Shown here: positions 47,007 through 56,355 of the stretch, one piece after another
Layout of the letters: each line of letters opens with the position of its first letter
Numbering within the stretch: the stretch's first letter is position 1
NCBI GenBank assembly: GCA_963691705.1
Contig: OY829540.1
Span: 51,372,158-51,436,157 of the forward strand
DNA: 64,000 bases
Origin: Viola odorata
Lineage: Eukaryota > Streptophyta > Magnoliopsida > Malpighiales > Violaceae
Direction of reading: 5' to 3'
Program-made: the position numbers and the translations under genes
Notes under the pieces: model-generated
Database searches by the model: none
What the model was told of the DNA's origin: nothing
What the model saw: the letters and a program-made list of their open reading frames with translations, nothing else

Positions 47007-49223
47007 TTATTCCCCCCCGAAAGAAATAAAATCTCCCTCGCCTTTGCCTAAGTCCTTTAACTTTTTGGAGGCGTAATCTGCCAGCTTAGATGAATCAACA
47101 GTCCCCTGGCGGAAGAGATCTGTAAATCCAGTGATACAGACCTCCATGGTCTTGTTTTTCCACCAGGCTATCTTTGAAGGTACTTTGGCCAGATCCGCGT
47201 CACGGGACGATATCTCTTCGCGAAGGAAAGAGTTCCTTTTGTCAGCCACCACCAATTCTGCCTCCAGCAATTCTACTTTAGCCTTCCCTTTTGATTTTTC
47301 TCGCGCGAGCTCGGCGCGACACTCGTTCAGCTCTGCCCGGGTTCGATCTTGAAGCTTGGACAGCTCTGTTACCTTCGCCAAAGCAGCATCTAGTTGTTCC
47401 CTCGAATTGGGAGAGCGTCGAACCTTGTCGCTCTGATCCTCGAGAAAATAGTGCAGCTCACGGAAGCTGGCCAACATGTCGTTCAGAAGGCGTGAATGCT
47501 GAACCTCAGGGGGGTATCCCAGGAACTCTTCCTTGTCCTTCGAAGAACTGAACATTTGACCCACTATAGAGCCTACTGGCTCATCTCGCGATAGCGGATC
47601 CGATATCCCTAAAGCGCGAAGCCCAGTAGTTCCAAAGGATGACAGATCCAACTGGTATGCGACACTTCCTTGAGGACTTTGAGGGGAAAGATTGGCGATA
47701 TAGGGAGGAGAACAATTTTTTGCGCAATTACCAATGCCCGAAATTGAAGAAAGGAATAAGGGCTGAGGCTTCCTCGGGAAAGAGTCAGGAGGAACAATGG
47801 GGTTCGAAACTGGCACGGTCACATCCGGAATACAGGAAGAGATCGGAGAATCAGGGCCACTAGGCGGCAAGGGTGGGTCCACCGCCGTTGAAACCTCATT
47901 AGTTTTGGAAGGAATAGCCGAAGACACCTTGATGACCTCCGCTGCTTGCGAGGTACTCGCGACATCAGAAGTGTCCACCTTTACAGTAGGGACTGCGTTA
48001 ACCTCCCTCAAGGGAGGAATTGGTGGACTAGTCTTCTCTTTCCGAATTTTCTTTTGGAGAGGCTCCGTCTCGGCAGCTATCTCTTCGCTATCATCATCGG
48101 TCGACTCCACCGCGGAATTATTTTTTCTCGCCCTCAGCTTCATTCGTTGGGCAAGAGTGGCTTGACGTAGCTCGGGATCGGTATCCATGCTCTCACTATC
48201 GTTGTCGACTATTCCAGTCCCAGAACGACTCGGAATCACTCCCCTACCCCGAGGCGGCAACCAATTCTCAACAAAACGAGAAGGTCGAGCGGAAGCACTA
48301 CGCGTTACTACGGTCTTAGTTCTCCTTCCCCTCGGCGGAATAGTCAAACGGCTAGAGCTCTCAGGTGGCGGAGAAAGGGGCAATGTTTGAAGCGGTACTA
48401 CGTTCAGAGGGATGTTAGTTCCTCCGGAAGAACAAATCTCAGTGCTACCTGCCACCAAAAACATATTAATATAGCAAGAAAATTGAAGCGATAATGTGGC
48501 CAAAGAAAAACTCACCAACGGCACACTCTTTCAAGGGCCTAAACCGAGCAAATTCCCGAATGCGGAAAGGCCCTTCTATCTCTAACAAGGCGTTAACATG
48601 GGACACGTCGATACTAGACAGCACTTCTGGTTTTTTCCAAGCGGCACCGGTAATCTCTCGGTTAAAACCCCCACGCCACCAGCGAGATGGCAGGCGAAGG
48701 GTAAAGAAGCCATTTTTCCAGTTGCCCACGTTGTCCTCAAAACCTTGAAAGTTCCGCCAGAAAAACCGCATGATGGTGTCATTCCATCTTGGGGTGATGT
48801 CCACCAAGCAGTCGCGGCAGCTCAGGCTGAAAAACCTGCGGAACAGATTGAGGGAGGGAGTGAAAATATGCTTCATCTCGCACGCCCGAAGAAAGGCATA
48901 AATCCCACTCCAGGAAGATGGAGTTATTTGAACAGGATTGAGATCGTAATGATTTAACAGCTTCATCAGAGAAGTGTGGATCGGAAGATGAAATCCGTAG
49001 AGGAACATCTTGAAATAAACCACCCGGAACGTTCCCCACATGGCATCATGAAGCCGGATATCCTTCGTAGGGATATGAGGGCGTCAGCCCAAGGGAAAGG
49101 TGATACCGTTCTCCTCTAGCTCTGCTCTCAAAACCTCACTACAATAAAAAAAATACTACGAACTCTCCTAGCCTCGAGATCTATGAGATTCTCAGTGCCC
49201 GCAGCAACTCTAATATGAGACAT
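47007..49223 (-). pseudogene. AS2: second antisense intron-containing gene of E, paralogue of AS1
   Basis: The likely start is 49223 (MSHIRVAAGTENLIDLEARR). A frameshift in the poly-T run near 49150 and a TGA near 49086 break the N-terminus. The frame is then open from 49041. Exon 1 ends at 48516, intron 48515-48449 (67 bp, GTGAG...GGCAG), exon 2 is 48448-47007. Removing the intron restores the frame, and the phase is the same as in intron 1 of AS1. Conserved with AS1: MFLYGFHLPIHTSLMKLLNH, YDLNPVQITPSSWSGIYAFL and NGFFTLRLPSRWWRGGFN. The middle is Ser/Pro-rich, followed by YQLDLSSFGTTGLRALG and a coiled coil ending in PSKIAWWKNKTMEV. TATAAGG is at about 49421-49413, G-box at 49459-49464. Function unknown. 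Confidence 0.8.
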
Positions 49224-49690
49224 AAGGGATTGGAAAATTAAACTACGACGAGAAGGGAACAAAATACCTGGGGCAGGAAGCCAGTAAACAGGTCGTCGGC
49301 TCCGACGAGCAGTTGCAGAAACTCCTCTTGAGTAGGAAGAAGCACAGAAGAAAGAGAAAGTGCGAAAAAATTTAAAGTATTGGCAAAAATAATAAAAAAG
49401 AACAGCAGTTCCCTTATAAAGATCGAACTTGAAGAAAAAATAACCTGTAAAAGTGAGACACGTGCGGAGCAGAAAGCGACGCGTGGACAGTCATTTATGT
49501 CTGTAGGAGAAGACGGTTACTGAAAACCAAAAGACGGTTGCCCCCAACAGTAACTATCCCCCCGCAACAACCCTTGACGCTTGAAGAAATAACGCGTGAA
49601 GGCGATAGGGGCACAAAAGAAAAAGTGAAGCGTTATCTTATTCATTTTGAATAGCCAAACGGCATCTACAAAGAAGCAAGACAAACTAAA
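49224..49690 (-). promoter_or_regulatory. AS2 upstream region with TATA-like box and G-box
   Basis: On the minus strand CTTTATAAGG lies at about 49422-49413. CACGTG (49459-49464, context GACACGTG on the plus strand) is about 40 bp upstream. No gene is seen here. Confidence 0.55.
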
Positions 49691-50112
49691 CTAATCACCA
49701 TCAGACCAAGTGATACCATAGCAATAGACTATATCATCATCTGAGAATGATAACTCCCTACTGATGGGAGGGAAAGTCTCATCAACCCTTTTTCCTATGC
49801 GTATCATTGATCGACCTGACTCCTCCTCAGCGGCTGACATCACCATTTCCTCGCCCCCGCTGGCAGAAAGAGCCCTCTTTGGCCAAAGGTGAGAAAGAAG
49901 AGATGGTTCTTTCCCCTTTTGAACAGAAATGCGGAAGAAATAGAAAGCGCTTCAGGCACCTTTAAGGCATTTTTTCTCAGCCTTTTGCGACCCCGCCGGC
50001 GGACGAACGGTCTCCAGGGGGGTGACGGAGGAGGATTGTCCGAATCTGGTGAAGTCGGAGGAGTTGGCGGAGAATCCCGCGCAGCAGTATCCAAAAAATG
50101 AGAATCAGACAT
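49691..50112 (-). pseudogene. AS4: short antisense ORF of E, acidic C-terminus (one frameshift)
   Basis: It starts MSDSHFLDTAARDSPPTPPT, followed by a Pro/Ser-rich and an Arg/Lys-rich segment (PFVRRRGRKRLRKNALKVPE, a possible nuclear signal). The open frame ends at 49840. A one-base shift near 49858 would continue it to a TAG at 49691 with EEMVMSAAEEESGRSMIRIG and the acidic end SFSDDDIVYCYGITWSDGD, about 140 aa in all. I do not recognise a family. A TATTTAAT box lies at about 50192-50183 and a G-box at 50245-50250. Confidence 0.5.
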
Positions 50113-50510
50113 GAGATCACAGGCAACCTGTCAAGAGAAAAGCAAACAAGAAGATGAATGGAAATAGGGGGAAAAAGAATCCCATTAAATAGCCAGAGGA
50201 GGGGGAAAAGCTTTTAATTATCCGACGCGACTCTTGAGAATTGACACGTGTACAACCTGGAGTGTCAATCTGGATTTGCAGTCACGCCTGTTGAAATCTC
50301 CCATAGATCGAGGAAAACTGAAAATTAGCCCAATCAGTTGACACCGAAGCGGCGGCGTGGAATCAATACAGAACTGTTAGCAAGAAAACCATCATGAAAA
50401 AACTGTATGATAACTGACTCGTTTTCGGTTGGGCTTGGGAAGCCACCAACCAAAAAGAGACAAATGACGCGTTGAAGAAGAAAAGTGGCAAGCGGCGTAA
50501 TAAAGACATT
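50113..50510 (-). promoter_or_regulatory. Region upstream of AS4 (TATA-like, G-box)
   Basis: CACGTG at 50245-50250 lies about 55 bp upstream of CTATTTAATG on the minus strand. Otherwise no coding signal; AT-rich. Confidence 0.45.
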
Positions 50511-50968
50511 TTATTTAGTATGGCCTAACGGCCGAAAAGTACAATTGCTTAAAATAGAAAAAGAGAAAAGGTTCAAAGGGAGCCGCCAACATAAGGCTTC
50601 AAAGCCAGCATCCTCGGGCACCTCGGGAATGTCTCTCAGGGAATCCATGACCAGAGTGAGGTCAGCAGAAGTGACCCTCATTCCCTTCAAGCAGTACCCA
50701 GCATGTCCTTGCGTTGCTGCAGCATGGCGATCACCACTTGAATCCAAGCGATGGAGGTGGCTAGCTTCGACAGGCCCTCTAAAGGATTGAAGTCCTCCAG
50801 AGATGTAGCTCCCAGCCTGGAATGGAGTGGGGTCAGCATCCCTTCTAACTCCAAGATGTCCTCGGAGGTCTTGATCAGCATGTTCTCCAGGAACCTGACA
50901 TCACCATCATTGAGGTTCTTGAGAGTATGACCCTTGGAAAGGAGGAAATTTTTAGTCAGATGATCCAT
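50511..50968 (-). pseudogene. AS3 of E: small antisense ORF shared with element B (frameshifted)
   Basis: It starts MDHLTKNFLLSKGHTLKNLN and continues through ILELEGMLTPL and IAWIQVVIAMLQQRKDML to 50687. A frame change near 50710 then joins a second frame (GMRVTSADLTLVMDSLRDIP) ending 50511. The homologous ORF in B (61778-61425) starts MDEQTKREFLFLVAGSKQNS and shares the D-I-x-x-LEG block and the LEVSLNMLRNKKIML helix. Conservation in two different Tat families shows it is a real gene. TATAAAT lies at 51030-51024, 56 bp upstream of the start. Likely an all-helical protein of 115-150 aa, function unknown. Confidence 0.65.
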
Positions 50969-51252
50969 GATGCAAATTGCGAAAGAAAAAGATGAGGAGA
51001 GCGTGAGTAGAGAAAGCTCTCAGATTTATAGGCTCTGAAAAAAGGGCCTTCGGGAAAAAGGAGGCCCTCAAAAGACGAGCCGTCCCGTTACCCTCAAAGA
51101 CCGATGGACCTGAAGTGGAAACGAGGGTCGATGTTCGTATACTGCTAACGACGCAGATATTTGAGAGGAGCACGAGATAGAATCCTGGAAAACGCCGAGG
51201 AGCGCGATATTACGGGTGGCCATGACGTAAAAGTCGTACGGTTGTAGGTATC
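50969..51252 (-). promoter_or_regulatory. AS3 upstream region with TATA box
   Basis: TATAAAT (minus, 51030-51024) lies 56 bp before the AS3 ATG. Nothing else recognised, apart from the start of a 35-bp repeat array near 51226. Confidence 0.5.
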
Positions 51253-51917
51253 TGATATGAGCTTAAAGGCTCCAGCTCGCTTCTCTTGTCTTGCCTTCCG
51301 TCTAGGCCAAGACTGCTGTCTAGGGCAAACCTTCGGTCTAGGCCAAGACTCCCGTCTAGGCCGAACCTACTGTCTAGGCCAAGACTCCCTTCTGTTTGGC
51401 CGAAGCCCATCCTCCAAGCCCATCTTCATTGCTGCCAAGGCCAAGCCCCTTTGTCTAAGGGTGTAAGGGTATTTACCCATTGTTAGGTTTTAGTATTTAA
51501 AGTGCAAACATTTCATTTCAGCACTTGTCTTTGTTTTTGTGTTATCTTCTTCAAGGACCAAACTTTTAGCTTAAGCATTAGGGTTCTTAAAACCAGCACC
51601 AACTATCTAAACAAATCAGGTTGCTCATCCAAGAGGTGAGAGGGTTGTATTTGTTTAAGAGATCCTTTGTTCTTTTCGGCAAGGTTACTCATCCAAGAGG
51701 TGAGGGGATTTGTCAAGAACAATAGTTCCTTTTTGTTATCATCAATACACTATCCTTTTCCTCCATTTATGTCCGCTGCTATCAACCCCATCACCATCTC
51801 AAATAATCCGTTCATCCATCCGATTATCCAAACGCCAACCTCCTAAAGAGACTAGATCCGACTCCTTCAAGGATTCCTTCGGCCTAACTCCTCCAAATCA
51901 GAGCTTGGGCCATATCA
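51253..51917 (+). repeat. G 5' LTR (665 bp)
   Basis: Begins TGATATGAGC and ends GGGCCATATCA. An 18-bp minisatellite lies at 51300-51393 and a TATA-like TATTTAAAG at 51494-51502. Open frames across the minisatellite (for example LGQDCCLGQTFGLGQDSRLG) only reflect the repeat. Confidence 0.95.
51300..51393 (+). repeat. 18-bp tandem repeat in G LTR
   Basis: GTCTAGGCCAAGACT-type units start at 51300, 51318, 51336, 51354 and 51372, with a degenerate sixth at 51394. The same array is in the 3' LTR at about 54421-54514. The units carry the GGCCAAGAC word that recurs in C and D. Confidence 0.9.
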
Positions 51918-51919
51918 AG

Positions 51920-51934
51920 TGGTAGCGGAGCTCC
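51920..51934 (+). promoter_or_regulatory. Primer-site-like sequence of G
   Basis: TGGTAGCGGAGCTCC starts two bases after the LTR. It resembles TGGTATCAGAGC, complementary to initiator-methionine tRNA in many plant elements, with two changes in the first twelve bases. Confidence 0.6.
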
Positions 51935-53055
51935 AAGCTGTTCTCTAGGTTGGTATTGTTCTTATTCATGGTCAGAATCATCTTATTCATCATTTCCACG
52001 GTTCTTTTTCAAGGACTGTTCCCTTAAATTGCTAAAACACTTTTCCGAGCTGTTCCCACGGATCAAATTTCTTCTCTTTCCTTTTCTATGGTTTAAACAT
52101 TGTTTTCTACCATAGGAAACAATTTAAATTAAATCTGAATTTTTTTCCGTTCTTGAGAAATTAATTTTATCTTGAGTTTTGATCTTGTTTTCACACAAAG
52201 ATTGAACAAATTTGTGTTTGTGGCTGCTGCACCTATCAATCAAAATTAGGGCAGCACACTTCTTTTGTTTTGCTTGTCATACACTTGGGAACTCATTGTC
52301 ATACACATTGCAAACACTACTGGTCATACACATTAGACTTGGTTGTCATACATTCACACTTGTGATCATTGTCATACACCCTTCACTTGTTGTCATACAC
52401 TTTACCTTGGGTACTCCTTGTCATACACTTTTCGTGAAACTATTTTGTACTCCTTGTCATCCAATCTTTCGTGTCTGTCACTGTTATATAAGTTCCCCCA
52501 CTCAGAAAATTCTAAAAATTTGTGGAAACAAACTTCATTCTGTGCTTAACATTTTTCATTCTTGAGTCTCCCATAGATTCTAAGCACATCGTCTTCATTT
52601 TGTCCAAAAAAAATTGGCGCGCAGTTTCCCCTCCGAGAGGAGTCATTCTTGCGTTGTTGGTCTGTTTATAGTGTTTTCCAAACGGAATTTTCTCTTCTTC
52701 CCTTCATGGAACTTGTAGAGCTTTATCTTAGGAGTGTTCACGTTTAATTTGGTGAATTAATTCCACCATTTTCTATTTTTAAAGGGCAATAGCCGAATTC
52801 TAAGAAAACTGCCAGAAAATTTCCAGCAAACTGTCTTGTTGTTTCTAGGGTTCTTGTTTGGGTCTTCGTGATTGAACTTGAGCTTGCTGGTTGATTGTTA
52901 CACAAGAATCGGTTCAGTTTGAAGACGAGTTGAGAGATTTTAGTGAGACCAAACTTTTTTTCGAGAGTTTAAACACGACTGAAACACGCAAGGGAGTGAC
53001 TAATCCTTTGGTATATAGCAATTCTGTTTTCTTTTGTTTCTTTTTGTAGGTACCT
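51935..53055 (+). other. G leader with a dispersed TGTCATACAC array
   Basis: No gene. T-rich. Eight copies of TGTCATACAC (some with one change) start at 52275, 52297, 52322, 52344, 52370, 52391, 52419 and 52455. It ends in a pyrimidine-rich stretch and TTTTTGTAGG (53043-53050), a good splice-acceptor context just before the ORF. Confidence 0.75.
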
Positions 53056-54069
53056 TTGCCTATGTCTTATTATTATGAGGATGTTAGGTCCTATTGGGGT
53101 GAGGACTTATACACCACGGCTGCCTCTTCTCCAAGCCATGGCCTAGGTTCCGCATCCTACCATAGCCGTGGCCATGGCTCCACTTCTAGCGTGTCTATCC
53201 GGCAGCCTCCTCAACATTCTTATGTGACACCTCATCTTCGGCATCGTGATAATGAGAGAGAGAGCTCGGCTGCCGCCTCTCCAAGCCATGGCCTAGGTTC
53301 CGCATCCTACCATAGCCGTGGCCATGGCTCCACTTCTAGCGTGTCTGTCCGGCAACCTCCTCAACATTCTTATGTGCCACCTCATCTTCGGCATCGTGAT
53401 AATGAGAGAGAGAACTACTCCGATGGGACTAATTCCCTTGCTGCCTATGTTCACCAGCCTTCCTATGCCCGTGTTCCTTCATATGCACATGAGATTTCCA
53501 ATCCGCAAGAGCATCCTTCCACCTTGGTTTCCTATCAAGCATTAGGCACCATCGTTGCCATACTTAAGGCGCAATTGGAAGACTCGGCTGAATTGCAAGG
53601 TCGATGGGCACAACAAGAGCAACCCAATGCTGCCATTTCAGAGGCATATAGCTCCTTGCAACCGAGGGTTGACACACCTCCACTTCCTCCCATCGTTGAG
53701 TCTAGTATGGCCTATTGCGATCCACATTCGAGTGAGGCGAGTTCGGCCCCACTTGTGGAAGAGATAGATCTTGTGCCGTCACTTGACGAGGTTGATGTCC
53801 CATGTGTAACTTCATGTGATGATGATCTTATGGTGGGTGACACCAAGGGGAATGACTTAGGGCTTAGTGGGTTGTATACAGGCTGCCATGAGAGAGCCCT
53901 TCATTGTCTTGAATTGCAGCGCCACTTTGCACATCTAGGCAGCGAGTTCTCTATCTTGCCGGCGTTCCCTCCATTAGCTATTCGGATCCTTTTCTCCTTG
54001 GAGTCGAGCTTGTTGGTCACACCTCTTCCATCGCTCATTTTGAGTTCTCACCTTTATTTCCAAGTGTGA
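53056..54069 (+). CDS. G ORF: 337-aa protein of unknown function with a duplicated 50-aa unit
   Basis: The frame is open from ATG 53056, although MSYYYEDVRSYWGEDLY could begin two codons later. Residues about 22-121 are two copies of a His/Ser-rich 50-aa unit (SPSHGLGSASYHSRGHGSTS to HLRHRDNERE), encoded by a 150-bp tandem duplication at 53120-53419. A helical segment follows (ALGTIVAILKAQLEDSAELQ), then an acidic part (VEEIDLVPSLDEVDVPCVTS). There is no zinc knuckle, protease or polymerase motif and no membrane segment. I do not recognise the family. It is unbroken and lies in a young element, so it may be a Gag-like packaging factor or a captured host ORF; neither is shown. Confidence 0.65.
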   Translation: MPMSYYYEDVRSYWGEDLYTTAASSPSHGLGSASYHSRGHGSTSSVSIRQPPQHSYVTPHLRHRDNERESSAAASPSHGLGSASYHSRGHGSTSSVSVRQPPQHSYVPPHLRHRDNERENYSDGTNSLAAYVHQPSYARVPSYAHEISNPQEHPSTLVSYQALGTIVAILKAQLEDSAELQGRWAQQEQPNAAISEAYSSLQPRVDTPPLPPIVESSMAYCDPHSSEASSAPLVEEIDLVPSLDEVDVPCVTSCDDDLMVGDTKGNDLGLSGLYTGCHERALHCLELQRHFAHLGSEFSILPAFPPLAIRILFSLESSLLVTPLPSLILSSHLYFQV

Positions 54070-54373
54070 TTAAGTTTGTAGGTATGAGAGTCGAGGAGCT
54101 TGAAGAAATGGCTTCGAGGACGAAGCCTCGCAAACGGGGAGATGATGATACGAGCCTAAGAGCAGCTCCATGGCCTTCCAAGAAGCCTCCTGATATGAGC
54201 ACAAACCCGTACATAACCAGCAAAAGGCCTCCCGCTTGGCCTATCTTTTCCGAAGGAATTATCAAGACATTTCCACGTGTGTCCACCAGCCGTGAACAAG
54301 CTAAGACTCGGCTTGCCGAGCAAGGAATGGAGCGTATAGATTCGAGGGCGAATCTCCCTAAAGGGGGATGGGA
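54070..54373 (+). other. G 3' region and purine tract
   Basis: An open frame (from 54066, running on into the LTR) reads GMRVEELEEMASRTKPRKRG and later ERIDSRANLPKGGWDDM, which resembles the C-terminal tail of plant Ty3/gypsy polyproteins (SRxN...EGGxDD), perhaps a relic of an autonomous ancestor. TGATATGAGC plus AAGGCCTCCCGCTTGGCC (54191-54242) resembles the start of the solo LTR at 20136. The purine tract AAAGGGGGATGGGA ends at 54373. Confidence 0.5.
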
Positions 54374-55038
54374 TGATATGAGCTTAAAGGCTCCAGCTCG
54401 CTTCTCTTGTCTTGCCTTCCGTCTAGGCCAAGACTGCTGTCTAGGGCAAACCTTCGGTCTAGGCCAAGACTCCCGTCTAGGCCGAACCTACTGTCTAGGC
54501 CAAGACTCCCTTCTGTTTGGCCGAAGCCCATCCTCCAAGCCCATCTTCATTGCTGCCAAGGCCAAGCCCCTTTGTCTAAGGGTGTAAGGGTATTTACCCA
54601 TTGTTAGGTTTTAGTATTTAAAGTGCAAACATTTCATTTCAGCACTTGTCTTTGTTTTTGTGTTATCTTCTTCAAGGACCAAACTTTTAGCTTAAGCATT
54701 AGGGTTCTTAAAACCAGCACCAACTATCTAAACAAATCAGGTTGCTCATCCAAGAGGTGAGAGGGTTGTATTTATTTAAGAGATCCTTTGTTCTTTTCGG
54801 CAAGGTTACTCATCCAAGAGGTGAGGGGGTTTGTCAAGAACAATAGTTCATTTTTGTTATCATCAATACACTATCCTTTTCCTCCATTTATGTCCGCTGC
54901 TATCAACCCCATCACCATCTCAAATAATCCGTTCATCCATCCGATTATCCAAACGCCAACCTCCTAAAGAGACTAGATCCGACTCCTTCAAGGATTCCTT
55001 CGGCCTAACTCCTCCAAATCAGAGCTTGGGCCATATCA
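54374..55038 (+). repeat. G 3' LTR (665 bp)
   Basis: Matches 51253-51917. Differences seen are G/A in TATTT(G/A)TTTAAG, A/G in GAGGGG(A/G)TTTG and C/A in TAGTTC(C/A)TTTTTG. Confidence 0.96.
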
Positions 55039-55176
55039 GTATCCACAGTGTAAGGCCGCGTCGATGTCTCAGGTAGCTCCTAGTAGTGTAAAGCCTCGCC
55101 GATATCGCAGGTATCTAGTGGTATAAAGCCGCACAGATCGTAGGCAGCTGATGGCATAAAATTGCGTCAATATCAC

Positions 55177-55769
55177 TGTTTCCGTGGGCGGAGAGGAAAG
55201 AAAGAACCCGCGTGTTCTCAAAATCCCTGTAAGTACAAAGTTTACTAATGTCTCCGTAAAATACCTATCTCCTCTACGTGTTTGCAGTTCACCCAAAAGG
55301 CTGATGGACCCGGAATGTGTGCAAACTGACCTCAACGGCATGAACCTGGTCGCAGTCCGCGGCGATGTCGAAAGTGGTTCGTCAGTGACTCTCCTACAGC
55401 ACGGACGAGTTCGTAACCTTCTAAGTCCTGTCGATGGATCAGGCAGGATAATATCGCTAGGCGAAAGCGACGCCCTAACGGCTATAGACGGGGTAGCGGT
55501 GTCTCTCGCTGATTCCTTGATACCCCATGAGGACAGGTCTCTGGACAAGAATGAAAATCGGAATCCGCTTACTCGGAGGAAAGCTCCGGATTTAAGCGCT
55601 GCATGTCGTTAAACCAAACCTTATCAAATTCATCGAAATAGGCAAAGAAGCTCGGAGACCTCGCAAGTATATCGTCATAAGGAGGAAAGGACCCTCTCCC
55701 AAGATTCCAGACATGGACAGGGAACGACAGCCCTTGGTGAACACTCGGGCTCATTTTCGGTTAGGCTTA
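55177..55769 (+). other. Element E 3' region before its 3' LTR
   Basis: Two overlapping open frames are seen and neither is recognised: plus 55184-55612 (142 codons) and minus 55754-55569 (61 codons, ending FDEFDKVWFNDMQRLNPELS). The minus frame looks more protein-like and has the orientation of AS1-AS4, so it may be a fifth antisense remnant. Otherwise nothing seen. Confidence 0.4.
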
Positions 55770-56355
55770 TGATAACCATTAAGGCAATCCTAAGGGCATT
55801 TCTGTAATTATGACCCCTGCGGAAGACGGAGTCCTACAAGCCTTGTCGGACATCTAAGCCATCGCTACCCGACCTTGAGGTGTTTTCTGGGATGGTCAAA
55901 ATCAGCGGAGGGGGAGGTCTCACGCGTCTCTGGACGCACGGCACCATCCTATCCCAGGGACCTATAGAGTTATCGCCCCGACATCATCATGGGTATCGCC
56001 CCCGGCACCCACCTCAGAGGCATCGCCCATAACGTTCCCTCAGGTATCACCGATGACGTCATCCCCAGGTATCGCTCGTGACGTCATCGGGAGCGTCGTC
56101 TCACCTGGATATCGCTATTTCGTCCAGATATCACCTCCAGCGGCCTACAAATACCCTTTAATGTAAAACATTGAGTAAGCCAGAATTTATTTACTAGAAC
56201 CTCTGCTATTTTTGAACCACTTACTGACTTAAGCATCGGAGTGTCTACGCCGGAGTCCCCCCTCCAGCGCCTTGCAGGTGAGTCCGACGACGACCATAGC
56301 AACTCCGACCAACAGTAGTCCTCATCCCGATCGTCTCAGAAATTAAATCTTATCA
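55770..56355 (+). repeat. Element E 3' LTR (586 bp)
   Basis: Same length and termini as 36217-36802, with about 17-18 scattered differences, many of them C/T or G/A. Followed by ATGAG of D. Confidence 0.95.

Larger units (their letters stand above)
51253..55038 (+). mobile_element. Element G: young non-autonomous LTR retrotransposon
   Basis: 3786 bp with two 665-bp LTRs that differ at about three positions by eye, and exact duplications GTATC (51248-51252 and 55039-55043). The interior (2456 bp) has a primer-site-like sequence, a purine tract (54360-54373) and one ORF that is neither Gag nor Pol. It must use enzymes of another element. The solo LTR at 20136-20735 is a relative. Lineage uncertain. 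Confidence 0.93.
51226..55176 (+). repeat. 35-bp minisatellite of E, split by G
   Basis: About five diverged units of the form GT(A)TAAAGCCGC..GAT..CGCAGGTATC. Starts are about 51226, 55050, 55087, 55121 and 55154. G entered at GTATC within the first unit. Confidence 0.6.
36217..56355 (+). mobile_element. Element E: large Tat-lineage retrotransposon with an antisense gene cluster
   Basis: E consists of 36217-51252 and 55039-56355, with G inserted between. Exact duplications ATGAG flank it at 36212-36216 and 56356-56360. Both LTRs are 586 bp, with about 17-18 differences by eye. Order: LTR, leader, gag (broken), pol (two frameshifts), a repeat-rich spacer, then antisense genes filling about 7 kb before the 3' LTR. 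Without G it is about 16.3 kb. Tat lineage is supported by the second RNase H and by the antisense genes. Confidence 0.95.

Noticed and set aside
51210..51486. Repeat-like proteins (LGQD..LGRT) encoded in the G LTR
   Set aside because: Product of the 18-bp minisatellite. Open on several frames and both strands, with no start context.
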